Positions 35,220 to 44,615 of a stretch of DNA of 64,000 nt are shown in pieces. Numbering within the stretch: the first letter of the stretch is position 1; each line of letters starts with the position of its first letter. The stretch is taken from the NCBI GenBank assembly GCA_964370825.1, contig CAYJKY010000007.1:1-64000 (forward strand), written 5' to 3'. This DNA comes from CAYJBH01 sp964370825 (GTDB taxonomy: Bacteria > Bacillota > Clostridia > Oscillospirales > Ruminococcaceae). The notes below the pieces were generated by a model. The model searched no databases. It saw only the letters and a list, made by a program, of their open reading frames with translations, and had not been told where the DNA came from. The position numbers and the translations under genes are program-made.

Positions 35220-36446
35220 ATGGAAAAGAAATACACACGAGTGAAATACGCCTGTTACACTGCCAATGCATGCATGTCGGCAGTAATCATTCTACCACCG
35301 ATGCTTTTTACAACATTTAGAGAACTTTACGATATCTCCTATTCGTTGCTAGGGCTTTTAGTTGTAGTTAACTTTTGTACCCAGCTTATCCTAGATTTAA
35401 TCTTTTCCTTCTTTTCACATAAGTTCAACATGGAAAAAACGGTAAAAACGATACCTGTTTTCGCAATTATCGGATTTGCATTATATGCAATTCTTCCGAT
35501 GTTTTTTCCCGATGCCGCTTACCTATGTCTACTGCTCGGCACCGTCATATTTTCGGCATCAAGCGGCCTTGCTGAAGTACTTGTAAGTCCTGTCATAGCC
35601 GCTATCCCTTCCGATAACCCGGATAAAGAGATGAGCCAGCTACACTCGGTTTATGCTTGGGGAGTTGTGTTTGTTGTAATTGTTTCGACCGTATTTCTAC
35701 TTGTATTCGGCAGAGAGAACTGGCACTATCTGGTGCTTATGTTTATTGCAGTTCCAACGCTGTCACTCTACCTGTTTACCCATAGTGATATACCGCATAT
35801 GGCGACACCGGAACACGCAAGTGGCGTGTTTAAGCTATTGTTCACCAAGGAAATGCTTTTCTGCTTTCTCTGCATCTTTTTGGGCGGTGCATCGGAAAAT
35901 GTGATGTCACAGTGGGGTTCCGGCTACCTTGAAAATTCTTTACAGCTCCCAAAAGTTTGGGGCGACATTATCGGCATAGCCTTGTTTGCTACCGCTCTCG
36001 GAGTCGGACGTAGCCTTTATGCATTAAAAGGAAAGAACATCTCAAAAACAATCTTCTACGGTGCAATAGGTGCAACGACTTGCTACCTTCTTGCCGTTTT
36101 TGTAAACATACCTATCATAGCCGCACTTGCCTGCGCCGCTACCGGTTTTTGCGTTGCCATGATGTGGCCGGGCAGTTTGCTGATAGCCTCGGAAAAAATT
36201 CCTCACGGAGGTGTTGCCGTATTTGCACTTATGGCGGCAGGCGGTGATCTTGGTTCATCGGTAGCTCCGCAGCTGGTTGGCGTTGTCACAGACTTTGCAC
36301 TTGAAAACGATATTGTTAATAATCTTGCGCTACAACTCAACTACACACCGGAACAGATTGCAATGAAATTAGGTTTACTTATCGCAACATTGTTTCCAAT
36401 TGCGGCAATAGCAGTCTATTCAAGATTGTTAGTAAAGAAAAAATAA
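35220..36446 (+). CDS. MFS family transporter
   Basis: A 408-residue, 12-helix major facilitator protein. The N-terminal half contains FSFFSHKFNMEKTVKTIP, a variant of the loop 2-3 motif. The second half repeats the pattern with LGVGRSLYALKGKNISK. GTVIFSASSGLAEVLVSPVI resembles fucose/glucose-permease-like members, but the substrate is unknown. The start at 35220 has a spaced AGAAGGAAAG, and an in-frame ATG at 35178 overlaps the promoter. It is a single gene, and the 108 bases after it hold no clear terminator. Confidence 0.75.
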   Translation: MEKKYTRVKYACYTANACMSAVIILPPMLFTTFRELYDISYSLLGLLVVVNFCTQLILDLIFSFFSHKFNMEKTVKTIPVFAIIGFALYAILPMFFPDAAYLCLLLGTVIFSASSGLAEVLVSPVIAAIPSDNPDKEMSQLHSVYAWGVVFVVIVSTVFLLVFGRENWHYLVLMFIAVPTLSLYLFTHSDIPHMATPEHASGVFKLLFTKEMLFCFLCIFLGGASENVMSQWGSGYLENSLQLPKVWGDIIGIALFATALGVGRSLYALKGKNISKTIFYGAIGATTCYLLAVFVNIPIIAALACAATGFCVAMMWPGSLLIASEKIPHGGVAVFALMAAGGDLGSSVAPQLVGVVTDFALENDIVNNLALQLNYTPEQIAMKLGLLIATLFPIAAIAVYSRLLVKKK

Positions 36447-36554
36447 CAGAGGTGCCATACAGCACTATTTTGAGCAAAGCCCAAAGTGTGCTTGGAGGCA
36501 ACCTCTGATTAATGCACTATATGACATCCAAATCCCAAGGTCATCGCTTAAAAC

Positions 36555-38750
36555 TTACGGTGTTATATAGCTGTAATTCATGTCAACACCACCGTTCACG
36601 CCTGGCACGCTACCGGTGCTGGTATATTGCCACAGGTCGTAGCGATAGCTAAAATCGGTCTGTGCTGTGTAGTGTGCAAGCCAGATTCGGTTGTGATCGA
36701 TTGCGGTGTAATCCAGCTGATATATAAACCAAGATTTGCTGGCATAAACCATCGGAACCTTCCCGCCATTTTTTACAGTGTCACAAAAGGCGTTTGTAAT
36801 CTGTGTCCTAAGTGAAACCGACATTACATTTGCCCTTCCGCCGTTTGCCTCATATTCGGTATCAAAGGTAATTCCGTATTTAAGGTTATATCCCGCCGTT
36901 CGCTGTAGGCAGAAACTCGCTTCCTCTATGGCTTCCTGAACCGTTATCGCTTGGGTAAAGAAGTAAACGCCTACATCTAATCCGGCTGCTATTGCACCAT
37001 CTAAGTTTTGTTGAAAGTAGGGGTCCTCCACCAACACTCCGGTGGAATATCCACGATATCCGAGTCTGATTATTGCATAATCTATTCCACTCGCCTTTAC
37101 CGCCGTCCAGTTAATAGCGCCCTGCCATTTAGACACATCAATTCCGTCGGTAATGCCCTTTTGTAACTTTCCATCAATTCCAAAGGTGTAAAACACGCCG
37201 TTAATGGACACATATCCGGTAACGGTATCGCCATTTGTATCGAAATAGTATTCATCACCATTTAGGGTATGCCAGCCGTAGTATATTGTTTCGGAAACGG
37301 ATTCAAATTTGTCTGCAAAGCTTGCAAATGGCTCACGCATTATAAGATTTTCACCGGAACTGCTAAACAACAAATCCTGCGGTACGGGCTCGGTCGTGGC
37401 GACCGGTGGCTCCGGCGTGGATGAAGATCCGCTATTTGTTTCACTGCTTGACGAGGATGAACTACTTTCGGCAACAGATGAGCTTGATACACTTGATGAG
37501 GAAGAAATTGAAACAGAGCTACTGTCAGTTGGTATTGAAGATCCCTGTTGAGACTCGGGACTACTTGTGTCTAAACTGCTATCCGTTGGTGTTTCTTCGA
37601 TATTCGCAGTAAACATCTCAAACAAAAAATCTGTTAAAAGGTTCATGCTAGCCTCAGCGGTCGAGGAAACATTTTTTACCGCCCCCACAATTTCACCTGA
37701 TTCATTTAGGATAAATGTATACTCGCCTGCATGCTCACCGTCCGTAACGGTGAAATGCAATTCATTGTTTTTTGGCAGATAATATGTATCCGTGACGACA
37801 ACCTCGGTAGTGCCGTCCTTTTCGGTGGGAACAGGTGTGACTACAGTAGCCGGCGGAGGTGCTGTGCCGGTTGAGTCCACCGGAGGCGATGCACCGTTAT
37901 ACTGTGAGTCCTCCTTTGAAACCTCTATCTCGGACTCATCCTTAATCTTATCCTTCAGTGCCTCCTCATCGAGAGGATTGGTATCTATTGTAAAATTAAC
38001 GTCTACAAAACCAGGTGCAACAACAGGATATCCCTCTACCGGATGAAGTATTGCAGTGTATCTACCCTCCTCGTCGAGGTCGGTAAGTTCTATCGCTCCG
38101 TCCTCATCAACGGTATGCTCGGTAGAATTTCCGAGAGGATCAATAAGGGTAATTAAAAAATCAACGCCCTCAACTAATTGACCCGACAAGTCAGTGACTC
38201 TGATTTCAATTAAGTCGCCCGCCGATGCAAGTGAAAGGTTTAATCCTTTAGACTCTGAGTCAATTTTACTGCTCAACAATTTATACTCAATAACCGGCGT
38301 TCCGGAAGGAAAGTTTCCTCCTTCTTCCGCAGAAGCAGACGTCATTACAGTAGGTTCCTGCTGAAAAAGGTTTAGCGGATTATCCATACCAAAATACATC
38401 AAACTGAATATCGAGCCGGCAAATACACAGAGTGATAAACCCACAACGGCACAGATAACAGCGACACGTGATTTAGACGTGCCAGATCTATTGTTTTTAT
38501 ATAAGGATCTACCCTTCTTTATCTTGGCTTCCGGCAGAGGTGCAAGCTCATCAAGCGCCTTCAACTTCTCCGAAAAAGGATTAGCCGGCTTGCCGATATC
38601 GGCTGTCGGCGTAATTGGCTTGTTATTTAGGGGCATATCTTTTTCATTTGATAAAGATGCACTCTCAACAGCAGTATCTTTCTGTCGAGATGGCTTTGTT
38701 TTATCATTTGCATAATAAGGAATTTTTTTGTTGCCCTTTACAAATCGCAT
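36555..38750 (-). CDS. membrane-anchored GH25 lysozyme with Cna-B-like and wall-binding modules
   Basis: A 731-residue type II membrane protein. A basic cytoplasmic tail of about 105 residues precedes one helix (VAVICAVVGLSLCVFAGSIF). Then come a Cna-B/SpaA-like beta domain (LTDLDEEGRYTAIL), Ser-rich and Thr-rich stalks, and a choline-binding-like repeat (GDEYYFDTNGDTVTGY). The C-terminal GH25 muramidase (about 530-731) has TDGIDVSKWQGAINW with the first Asp and ITFDTEYEA with the catalytic Asp/Glu. It would cut peptidoglycan glycan strands near the membrane. The start at 38750 is the first ATG; an upstream TTG is less likely. Confidence 0.85.
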   Translation of the reverse strand: MRFVKGNKKIPYYANDKTKPSRQKDTAVESASLSNEKDMPLNNKPITPTADIGKPANPFSEKLKALDELAPLPEAKIKKGRSLYKNNRSGTSKSRVAVICAVVGLSLCVFAGSIFSLMYFGMDNPLNLFQQEPTVMTSASAEEGGNFPSGTPVIEYKLLSSKIDSESKGLNLSLASAGDLIEIRVTDLSGQLVEGVDFLITLIDPLGNSTEHTVDEDGAIELTDLDEEGRYTAILHPVEGYPVVAPGFVDVNFTIDTNPLDEEALKDKIKDESEIEVSKEDSQYNGASPPVDSTGTAPPPATVVTPVPTEKDGTTEVVVTDTYYLPKNNELHFTVTDGEHAGEYTFILNESGEIVGAVKNVSSTAEASMNLLTDFLFEMFTANIEETPTDSSLDTSSPESQQGSSIPTDSSSVSISSSSSVSSSSVAESSSSSSSSETNSGSSSTPEPPVATTEPVPQDLLFSSSGENLIMREPFASFADKFESVSETIYYGWHTLNGDEYYFDTNGDTVTGYVSINGVFYTFGIDGKLQKGITDGIDVSKWQGAINWTAVKASGIDYAIIRLGYRGYSTGVLVEDPYFQQNLDGAIAAGLDVGVYFFTQAITVQEAIEEASFCLQRTAGYNLKYGITFDTEYEANGGRANVMSVSLRTQITNAFCDTVKNGGKVPMVYASKSWFIYQLDYTAIDHNRIWLAHYTAQTDFSYRYDLWQYTSTGSVPGVNGGVDMNYSYITP

Positions 38751-38820
38751 ATTATCACCATGTTGTAAAACTGACAATCAGAGGTATCTATGGTTTTAAT
38801 AGGATACCTATGATTAGTAT

Positions 38821-38849
38821 AGTATACTATAAGTATTTTAAATTGTCAA
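38821..38849 (-). promoter_or_regulatory. promoter of the GH25 lysozyme gene
   Basis: Minus strand: TTGACA (38844-38849), a 17-base spacer, TATACT (38821-38826). The AT-rich leader contains repeated AGTATA steps and runs about 65 bases to the start codon. Confidence 0.7.
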
Positions 38850-38908
38850 CAGGTGTAGCATCATGTAAATACGTGGAATTTTAAGTCAAGGTTTTATTAC
38901 TTTGTGTA

Positions 38909-39607
38909 TTATATATTTACCAACTCAATTGTTCGTAGCAGGATAGATGAGGCAGTCTCACAGAATTCTGAAATATCAAACTCCTTTCCGGACATCTCCT
39001 CGCCGGCTACATCGTCGGCATTATCGCTGATACTACGTATAATAAGGCAGGGAACATCATTTTTTGCGGCAATATGACTTACCGATGCGCCTTCCATCTC
39101 AACACAGTCGGGGTTGCATCGTGAACGAATGTCAGCCTTTAATGTATTACTGCCAATAAATAGATCACCCGTGGCAATTTTCCCTTTAATGTGCTTTATC
39201 GATAGGTCGGTACACGCTCTATCTGCAGCAGCCAAAAGTACTTCATCAGCCTTATAGCTGTCTAAATGCGGATACGAGGCTTTCAACATATCAATCTCAG
39301 CATCATGATAGACAACAGATTCACCCAACACTACATCATTTATTCCCACTTTCCCGCTCATGTTACCGGCTATACCGCTAAATATTACCGCGTCACAGCC
39401 AAAATGACTGCAAAGTAGCTGTGTTGCGGCGGCCGAGGCGGCCTTGCCCATGCCTGCACAGCAAAGAACAATGTCGACACCTTTACAGCTACCGGTGTGA
39501 AAATCAACGCCACCAACTTTAATCGTGACCACGTTGGTCATTTGCGATACAGTTATCTTAATTTCATCAGCTAATGCGCCTATAACTCCAATTTTATTGT
39601 ATTGCAT
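38909..39607 (-). CDS. mtnN: 5'-methylthioadenosine/S-adenosylhomocysteine nucleosidase
   Basis: A 232-residue nucleoside phosphorylase-fold enzyme that splits adenine from MTA and SAH, recycling products of methylation and polyamine synthesis. Features are IGVIGALADEIKI at the N terminus with the catalytic Glu position, VIFSGIAGNMSG near residue 75, VEMEGASVSHIA with the nucleoside-binding Glu near 170, and IIRSISDNADD with the general-acid Asp near 193. Length is typical. TAGGAGAG precedes the ATG. It follows hisF by 8 bases as the last gene of a hisH-hisF-mtnN operon. Confidence 0.92.
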   Translation of the reverse strand: MQYNKIGVIGALADEIKITVSQMTNVVTIKVGGVDFHTGSCKGVDIVLCCAGMGKAASAAATQLLCSHFGCDAVIFSGIAGNMSGKVGINDVVLGESVVYHDAEIDMLKASYPHLDSYKADEVLLAAADRACTDLSIKHIKGKIATGDLFIGSNTLKADIRSRCNPDCVEMEGASVSHIAAKNDVPCLIIRSISDNADDVAGEEMSGKEFDISEFCETASSILLRTIELVNI

Positions 39608-39615
39608 AAACTCTC

Positions 39616-40413
39616 CTATAATGTTTTATGTGGTCTCATGGCTATCCCTCTATTAATCAGATAATCCTTAACTTCAAACACCGAGAAATTTTTTGGCAAC
39701 CTTGGAGAATATAGCATACTACTCATAATCGCCGCCTGTGCAGGACAGTTTATGAATAAATCTTCAAGATGTTTCGGCTCACCTGCACCGCCCGAAGCTA
39801 TAAGTGGTATAGATAATATTTCGGCAGCTATCTTCGTTATACTCATCTCATACCCCGAGACCATTCCGTCATTATCAATACTGTTTAAGCAGACCTCTCC
39901 GGCACCGAGTTCCTGTCCGCGTTTAACCCATTCAAGAGCGTCAATTCCGGTCGCAAGTCGAGCGCCATCAATATAAACCTCATATCCGCTAGGTATTTTG
40001 TCGCTTACATCAACTTTTTTGACCTGTGTGGACAATACAATGCATTGTGAACCAAACGCTTTTGCACCCTCGGTGATTATATCAGGGTTTCGCACCGCCA
40101 TGGAATCGATGCTTATCTTCTCAGCTCCTGCCTTCAGCGTCATATACATGTCATCGAGTGTTTTTATTCCCCCGCCGACGGTAAAGGGGATAAAAACCTT
40201 AGCGGCAACCTTTTTCACCATCTCAATATCTATTTTTCTTTTCTCGGCGCTTGCCTTAATATCATAGAATACAAGCTCATCTATACCGTCGGAATAAACC
40301 TTTTCGGCAAGTTCTTCAGCAGGCGCAACAAGTATATTGTCGTTAAACTGTTGTGCCTTGGTAACATTGCCGTTAACAACATCAAAACAGGCAATAAGAC
40401 GACGTGTTAACAT
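39616..40413 (-). CDS. HisF-like cyclase subunit with altered active site
   Basis: A 265-residue (beta-alpha)8 barrel related to imidazole glycerol phosphate synthase HisF. CFDVVNGNVTKAQQF keeps Asp11. FTVGGGIKT and SIDNDGMVSGYEM are the conserved phosphate and Asp176 regions, and LIASGGAGEPKH the second phosphate site. The strand that normally reads AIDAKR has STQVKK, so the second catalytic Asp (Asp130 in Thermotoga HisF) is apparently Gln. No other his genes are near. It overlaps hisH by 7 bases, so the pair is coupled. It may act in a HisF/HisH-like amidotransfer, as seen in some glycan pathways, rather than in histidine synthesis. Confidence 0.75.
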   Translation of the reverse strand: MLTRRLIACFDVVNGNVTKAQQFNDNILVAPAEELAEKVYSDGIDELVFYDIKASAEKRKIDIEMVKKVAAKVFIPFTVGGGIKTLDDMYMTLKAGAEKISIDSMAVRNPDIITEGAKAFGSQCIVLSTQVKKVDVSDKIPSGYEVYIDGARLATGIDALEWVKRGQELGAGEVCLNSIDNDGMVSGYEMSITKIAAEILSIPLIASGGAGEPKHLEDLFINCPAQAAIMSSMLYSPRLPKNFSVFEVKDYLINRGIAMRPHKTL

Positions 40414-41012
40414 GAGGCACCTCCCTCTATAAACCCTTTTAAGAGTGCTAATCCCGCCGGACCACTTTTTTCAATATGAAACTGGGTACCATAAATATTT
40501 TCGTCATTTACCGCCGAAGTAAATGGTTTGCCATATTCAGTTACACCCCAACTTACCTTGTTATCGTCAGGACACACATGGTAGGAATTTACAAAATAAA
40601 AATAATCGTCCTGAGACTCAAATCCCACTTCCTTTTTAAATTCTACATGGTTCCAACCCATCTGAGGAACTCTCAGACCTGTCTGGTCAAAACGGACAAC
40701 ATTTCCTTTAATCCAGCCCAAGCATTCTGCATCCTCCTCCTCGCTGTGCTCGAAAAGTATCTGCATTCCGACACAGACGCCTAAAAAAGGTGTTTTTTCG
40801 TCCTTTACAAGTTTTGTCAACGGCTCAATAAAACCGGCATCACTAAGTGATTTCATAGTTGCTCCAGCACTTCCGACACCCGGAAGAATTATTCTGTCTG
40901 CTCCGGCAAGTAGACTCGGATTTGATACCAACTTACCGTCAAAACCAAGATGGTTTACGGCAGAAAGCACACTTGGTGCGTTGCCGGCAAGGTAATCAAT
41001 GATTGCAATCAT
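40407..41012 (-). CDS. HisH-like glutamine amidotransferase subunit
   Basis: A 201-residue class I glutaminase that supplies ammonia to its HisF partner. IIDYLAGNAPSVLSAV is the N-terminal block, LPGVGSAG the oxyanion region, and GVCVGMQILFEHSEE contains the nucleophilic Cys (about residue 78). GTQFHIEKSGPAGL carries the catalytic His and Glu. The triad is complete. The start at 41012 is the family-like MIAIIDY; an ATG four codons upstream is too close to AAAGGAG. A hairpin leader element precedes it. See the HisF partner for the pathway question. Confidence 0.8.
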   Translation of the reverse strand: MIAIIDYLAGNAPSVLSAVNHLGFDGKLVSNPSLLAGADRIILPGVGSAGATMKSLSDAGFIEPLTKLVKDEKTPFLGVCVGMQILFEHSEEEDAECLGWIKGNVVRFDQTGLRVPQMGWNHVEFKKEVGFESQDDYFYFVNSYHVCPDDNKVSWGVTEYGKPFTSAVNDENIYGTQFHIEKSGPAGLALLKGFIEGGASC

Positions 41013-41044
41013 TATTATGCTCATACTCCTTTCGTTTGCAAAAT

Positions 41045-41065
41045 CCCATGTAAGTTTCGCATGGA
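41045..41065 (-). other. 5'-leader hairpin element, copy 1 (upstream of hisH)
   Basis: Minus strand: TCCATG-CGAAACTTA-CATGGG, a 6-bp stem with one G-U pair and a 9-base loop. AAGCGAG precedes it and the stem runs into GGGATTTT. It lies about 33 bases upstream of the hisH start. A covarying second copy is at 50098-50118. Function unknown. Confidence 0.55.
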
Positions 41066-41123
41066 CTCGCTTATATCTTCTCTTGTTTTCATACTTTTTA
41101 TATTTATATATATTACCTTTCTA

Positions 41124-42746
41124 CTATTGCTTATCATTCTGTTTGAGCATATCCCATAGCTCATCAATCTTTTCAGCGGCAGAGATGATATCCTTGTGTT
41201 CACCGTTTGGATCGGTCTCAAGTAGGTAGCCGATTTTTCCGGCTACGGCATATAGCCTTGAAAGTGCTCGGTCGGCCTGCTCTTTTACATTCGTAGCAGA
41301 GACTTTCTCAACATTCTTAACATTCTTCATCTGCGGTTGACCTATAAAGTCAATCATAAAGCTTTCGCCTATTAACGGAAGATGTGGTTTTACACCTGTC
41401 GCATCTTCAACCAGTTTTGCAAGTTCCTTTGTAGATTCGGGGTCACCATGGTTTAAGAATATAATCTGCGGGGAAGGTGTAAAGTGTGATATCCATTTTA
41501 CAAGTGCAGGTTGGTCGGCATGAGCAGAAATACCTGAGATTTTTTTAATTTTCGCTTTTACCGATATTGTTTCCCCAAAAATATTCACCTTTTTAGCACC
41601 TTCTATCAGTCGACGTCCTAGTGTTCCCTCCGCCTGATATCCGGCAAACAATATGCTATTTTTTGCATTAAAAAGATTATACTTTAGATGGTGCTTTATT
41701 CGACCGGCATCACACATTCCGGAAGCCGATATAATTATACAGGGACCTTTATAGTTGTTAATTCTGCGGGACTCTTCAGTTGTGACCGATAAGGTCAACT
41801 GCTTAAACGATATTGGTTCATCCCCTCTTCGCAATACCGAACGAGTTTCATCGTCAAAATAGCTGTCGGCATATTCTTCAAAAAGGCGTGTTGCCTCAAC
41901 TGCCAATGGACTGTCGACAAAAACCGGACAATTCTCGTATCCCTGAAAAGCACCTTCCTCATAAAGCTCGCGAAGGTAGTAAAGTAGTTCCTGCGTACGT
42001 CCAACTGCAAATGCCGGAATAATTACCTTACCACCCCTTGCAAAGGTTGCATTAACAAGGGATTTAAGTTCCTCTTTTGTATTGTCAAGCCCTTCGTGCA
42101 CCCTTGCCCCGTAGGTGCTTTCCATAACTACACAATCCCCGTCGGTAATATGTTCCGGGTCACAGAGTAGCGGACGGCTGTCATTTCCAAGATCTCCGGA
42201 GAATACTAACCCACGACGCTTTCCATTATCATCAGTAAGTTCAATTCTTACAACGGAGGAACCGAGCAGATGCCCTGCATCATAGAATGTTAGATTTATA
42301 TCGTCCCCGATATCAACCGATGTACGATAATCGGCTGATTTGAATAGTCTCATCGTCTGGATAACATCCTCACGATCATATATAGGTTCTTCCGGCGGCT
42401 TACCTGCACGGATTAATTTCTTGTTCTTCCAGGTCATCTCTGTTTGTTGAATGTGTGCACTGTCCTCGAGCAACACGCCTGCAAGTCTACGGGTAGCCGA
42501 TGTTGCATATATGACACCATTAAATCCATTTTTTATCAACATCGGTATGTGACCTGAATGGTCAATATGGCTGTGTGTAAGAACAATCGTATCGATATCA
42601 CTTGCATGGCAGGGTAGTGTTTGGATTAAATCATGATCCCTACCCTGAAACATTCCGCAGTCTACAACTATTTTGCGCGAATTGTGTTCAAGAAGGGTAC
42701 AACTTCCGGTAACCATACCTGCGGCGCCTAAAAAAGTAAGCTTCAT
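41124..42746 (-). CDS. beta-CASP metallo-beta-lactamase RNA hydrolase
   Basis: A 540-residue MBL-fold nuclease of the CPSF73/YSH1-like bacterial group. Metal ligands appear in LTHSHIDHSGHIP (about residues 55-67), DAGHLLGSS and VFSGDLGNDSRPL. The beta-CASP segment supplies ESTYGARVH and SASGMCDAGRIKHHL, and ISAHADQPALVKW is the final His motif. Such enzymes cut or trim RNA from the 5' side or internally. The C-terminal extension of about 90 residues is mostly helical. It lies between hisH and a glycosyltransferase on one strand, spaced by 111 and 30 bases. Confidence 0.88.
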   Translation of the reverse strand: MKLTFLGAAGMVTGSCTLLEHNSRKIVVDCGMFQGRDHDLIQTLPCHASDIDTIVLTHSHIDHSGHIPMLIKNGFNGVIYATSATRRLAGVLLEDSAHIQQTEMTWKNKKLIRAGKPPEEPIYDREDVIQTMRLFKSADYRTSVDIGDDINLTFYDAGHLLGSSVVRIELTDDNGKRRGLVFSGDLGNDSRPLLCDPEHITDGDCVVMESTYGARVHEGLDNTKEELKSLVNATFARGGKVIIPAFAVGRTQELLYYLRELYEEGAFQGYENCPVFVDSPLAVEATRLFEEYADSYFDDETRSVLRRGDEPISFKQLTLSVTTEESRRINNYKGPCIIISASGMCDAGRIKHHLKYNLFNAKNSILFAGYQAEGTLGRRLIEGAKKVNIFGETISVKAKIKKISGISAHADQPALVKWISHFTPSPQIIFLNHGDPESTKELAKLVEDATGVKPHLPLIGESFMIDFIGQPQMKNVKNVEKVSATNVKEQADRALSRLYAVAGKIGYLLETDPNGEHKDIISAAEKIDELWDMLKQNDKQ

Positions 42747-42776
42747 CTCTCTCCTCCTGTGTGGTGTATTAATGGG

Positions 42777-44612
42777 CTATTTCCAACCGTAACTCTCGTT
42801 TTCAAGAGTGAGGTGGGGATTATAATAGGGGTCTCCATCACGATAGATATCGGCGTGTAATCTTCTGAGATTGTCCCGTTCCCTTAAAAACCTTTCATTG
42901 TTTTCTCCTGTCTCATCACTACCTCTTGACAAACTTTCATGATGATACGCCTCGGCAAACGGTGTCATTACATTGAGGTAGCCTGACTTGTGAATCCGTA
43001 TGCAAAAGTCAACATCATTAAAGGAAACTGCAAAATTTTCATCATCAAGACCATTATGGTCAACATAAAGATTGCGCTTAATCATAAGGCATGCACCGGT
43101 AACGGCAAGAAGGTTTTGAGTTGTCGCAAGACGATACATGTCTCCACCTGATTTTGCCGGATGCGCTTTATGGCTATGACCTGCAGATCCTCCAATGCCT
43201 ACAAAAACACCGGCATGTTGTATTGTATCATTAGGATAGTAAAGCTTTGCACCTACAGCACCAACCTCCCGCATACAGGAATAGCTGAGCAGTTCCCTTA
43301 AAAAGTCAGCCGAGATAATCTCAATATCATTGTTTAGCAAAAGTATGTGCTCACGTTGAGACATCTTAACTCCAAGGTTACATATAGCAGAAAAATTAAA
43401 GCTGCCGTCATACTTTATGACAGTTAAATTTTCATATTCTTTTTTTGCAAACTCGTAATAATCAAATATCTCATCAGAAGTTGAGTTGTTCTCCACAACA
43501 ATAACTTCAAAATCGGCAATTCCGGCATTTGCATAAAGACTCTCAATGCATCTTTTTAGGTCATCCCTATGTTCATAGTTTGGAATTACTACCGAAACAG
43601 AACCCTCTACATCTCTGTATCGTGGTCGATAAGCTCCCGGTCGTCCTTCAATCGGTGCCACATCAGCAGGTCGTCCAATACGGTCAAAATGTGCCGATGA
43701 TGCTCTTGCACCTGCCATAATTGCATGAGGTTTTGCTTCTATACTACCGGCCGTGGAGGCGCTGTGTCCTCTCCAAAAATATAATATTTTAGGTATATGA
43801 TACACTAAATTAGCCTTTTCACTAAGTCTAAGAATTAAATCAAAATCCCCTGCGCCTTCATATTCGGCAAGCTCATATCGACCTGAACGGTCAAGCAAAT
43901 CTTTTGTAAAAGCAATAAGGTGGGTTATATAGTTACAACAGGAAAGATAGTGCGGGGAGAAATCCGGTTTAAAGTGGAATTCCGACAGACGCTTAAGATC
44001 GGCAGACAAGATAACTTCATCACTGTAAATAAGTTCGGCACCGGTCTCGTTATATGCCTTAACAATTTCATAAAGTGCATTCAGGTATAGTAAATCATCA
44101 TGGTCGAGCAATGCTATCAGCTCACCGGTTGCAACATTTAATCCTATAGTTGTATTTTCTGAAATTCCGTTGTTTTCTATAGGAATATGCTTTATTCGCT
44201 CATCCTTGAAACGAGCAAGTATTTTTTTAGTCTCCTCCACCCTTCCGGCATCGATTAAAACAAGTTCAAACAAACGATAGCTTTGATTGACCATATTGGT
44301 TAGTAAGTCTATCAAATATTCCGAGGGAGGATTATACAGTGGTACCACAACTGATATTAAAGGCATTTTCTCGAATATGGCTGCTCGCTGTTCCTTTAAC
44401 TCTCTTTTTAACGGGATGTCTGCTCGATACATCCATATTTCTTTGTGTGTGGCAAGCGCAACACGAAAGGTAACCTCCCTTACTGCGGCCTCGAAGCCTC
44501 GTGTTTTATAACAGTTATAAAGCCGACGCAGATGTCCAAACAACCTTTTTATTGATAGGTTGCGTCTGATTGCGGCAGAAACACTGTCTCTTTGTGGAAT
44601 GTTATCCGACAT
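42777..44612 (-). CDS. two-domain GT2 glycosyltransferase
   Basis: A 611-residue cytoplasmic enzyme with two tandem GT-A domains. Domain 1 (about residues 80-300) begins PLISVVVPLYNPPSEYL and has ALLDHDDLLY as its DXD region. Domain 2 (about 320-600) begins VSVVIPNYEHRDDL, with LLLNNDIEIIS and GGSAGHSHKAHP. Such double transferases build rhamnan-like or O-antigen-type repeat units. It starts 3 bases after the ABC ATPase gene, so it belongs to the polysaccharide export operon with the ATPase, permease and probably rfbC. Confidence 0.87.
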   Translation of the reverse strand: MSDNIPQRDSVSAAIRRNLSIKRLFGHLRRLYNCYKTRGFEAAVREVTFRVALATHKEIWMYRADIPLKRELKEQRAAIFEKMPLISVVVPLYNPPSEYLIDLLTNMVNQSYRLFELVLIDAGRVEETKKILARFKDERIKHIPIENNGISENTTIGLNVATGELIALLDHDDLLYLNALYEIVKAYNETGAELIYSDEVILSADLKRLSEFHFKPDFSPHYLSCCNYITHLIAFTKDLLDRSGRYELAEYEGAGDFDLILRLSEKANLVYHIPKILYFWRGHSASTAGSIEAKPHAIMAGARASSAHFDRIGRPADVAPIEGRPGAYRPRYRDVEGSVSVVIPNYEHRDDLKRCIESLYANAGIADFEVIVVENNSTSDEIFDYYEFAKKEYENLTVIKYDGSFNFSAICNLGVKMSQREHILLLNNDIEIISADFLRELLSYSCMREVGAVGAKLYYPNDTIQHAGVFVGIGGSAGHSHKAHPAKSGGDMYRLATTQNLLAVTGACLMIKRNLYVDHNGLDDENFAVSFNDVDFCIRIHKSGYLNVMTPFAEAYHHESLSRGSDETGENNERFLRERDNLRRLHADIYRDGDPYYNPHLTLENESYGWK

Positions 44613-44615
44613 ATA

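Noticed and set aside
36447..36554. Terminator after the MFS gene
   Set aside because: A possible AGAGGT/ACCTCT pairing has a long loop and no T-tract; support is too weak to annotate.
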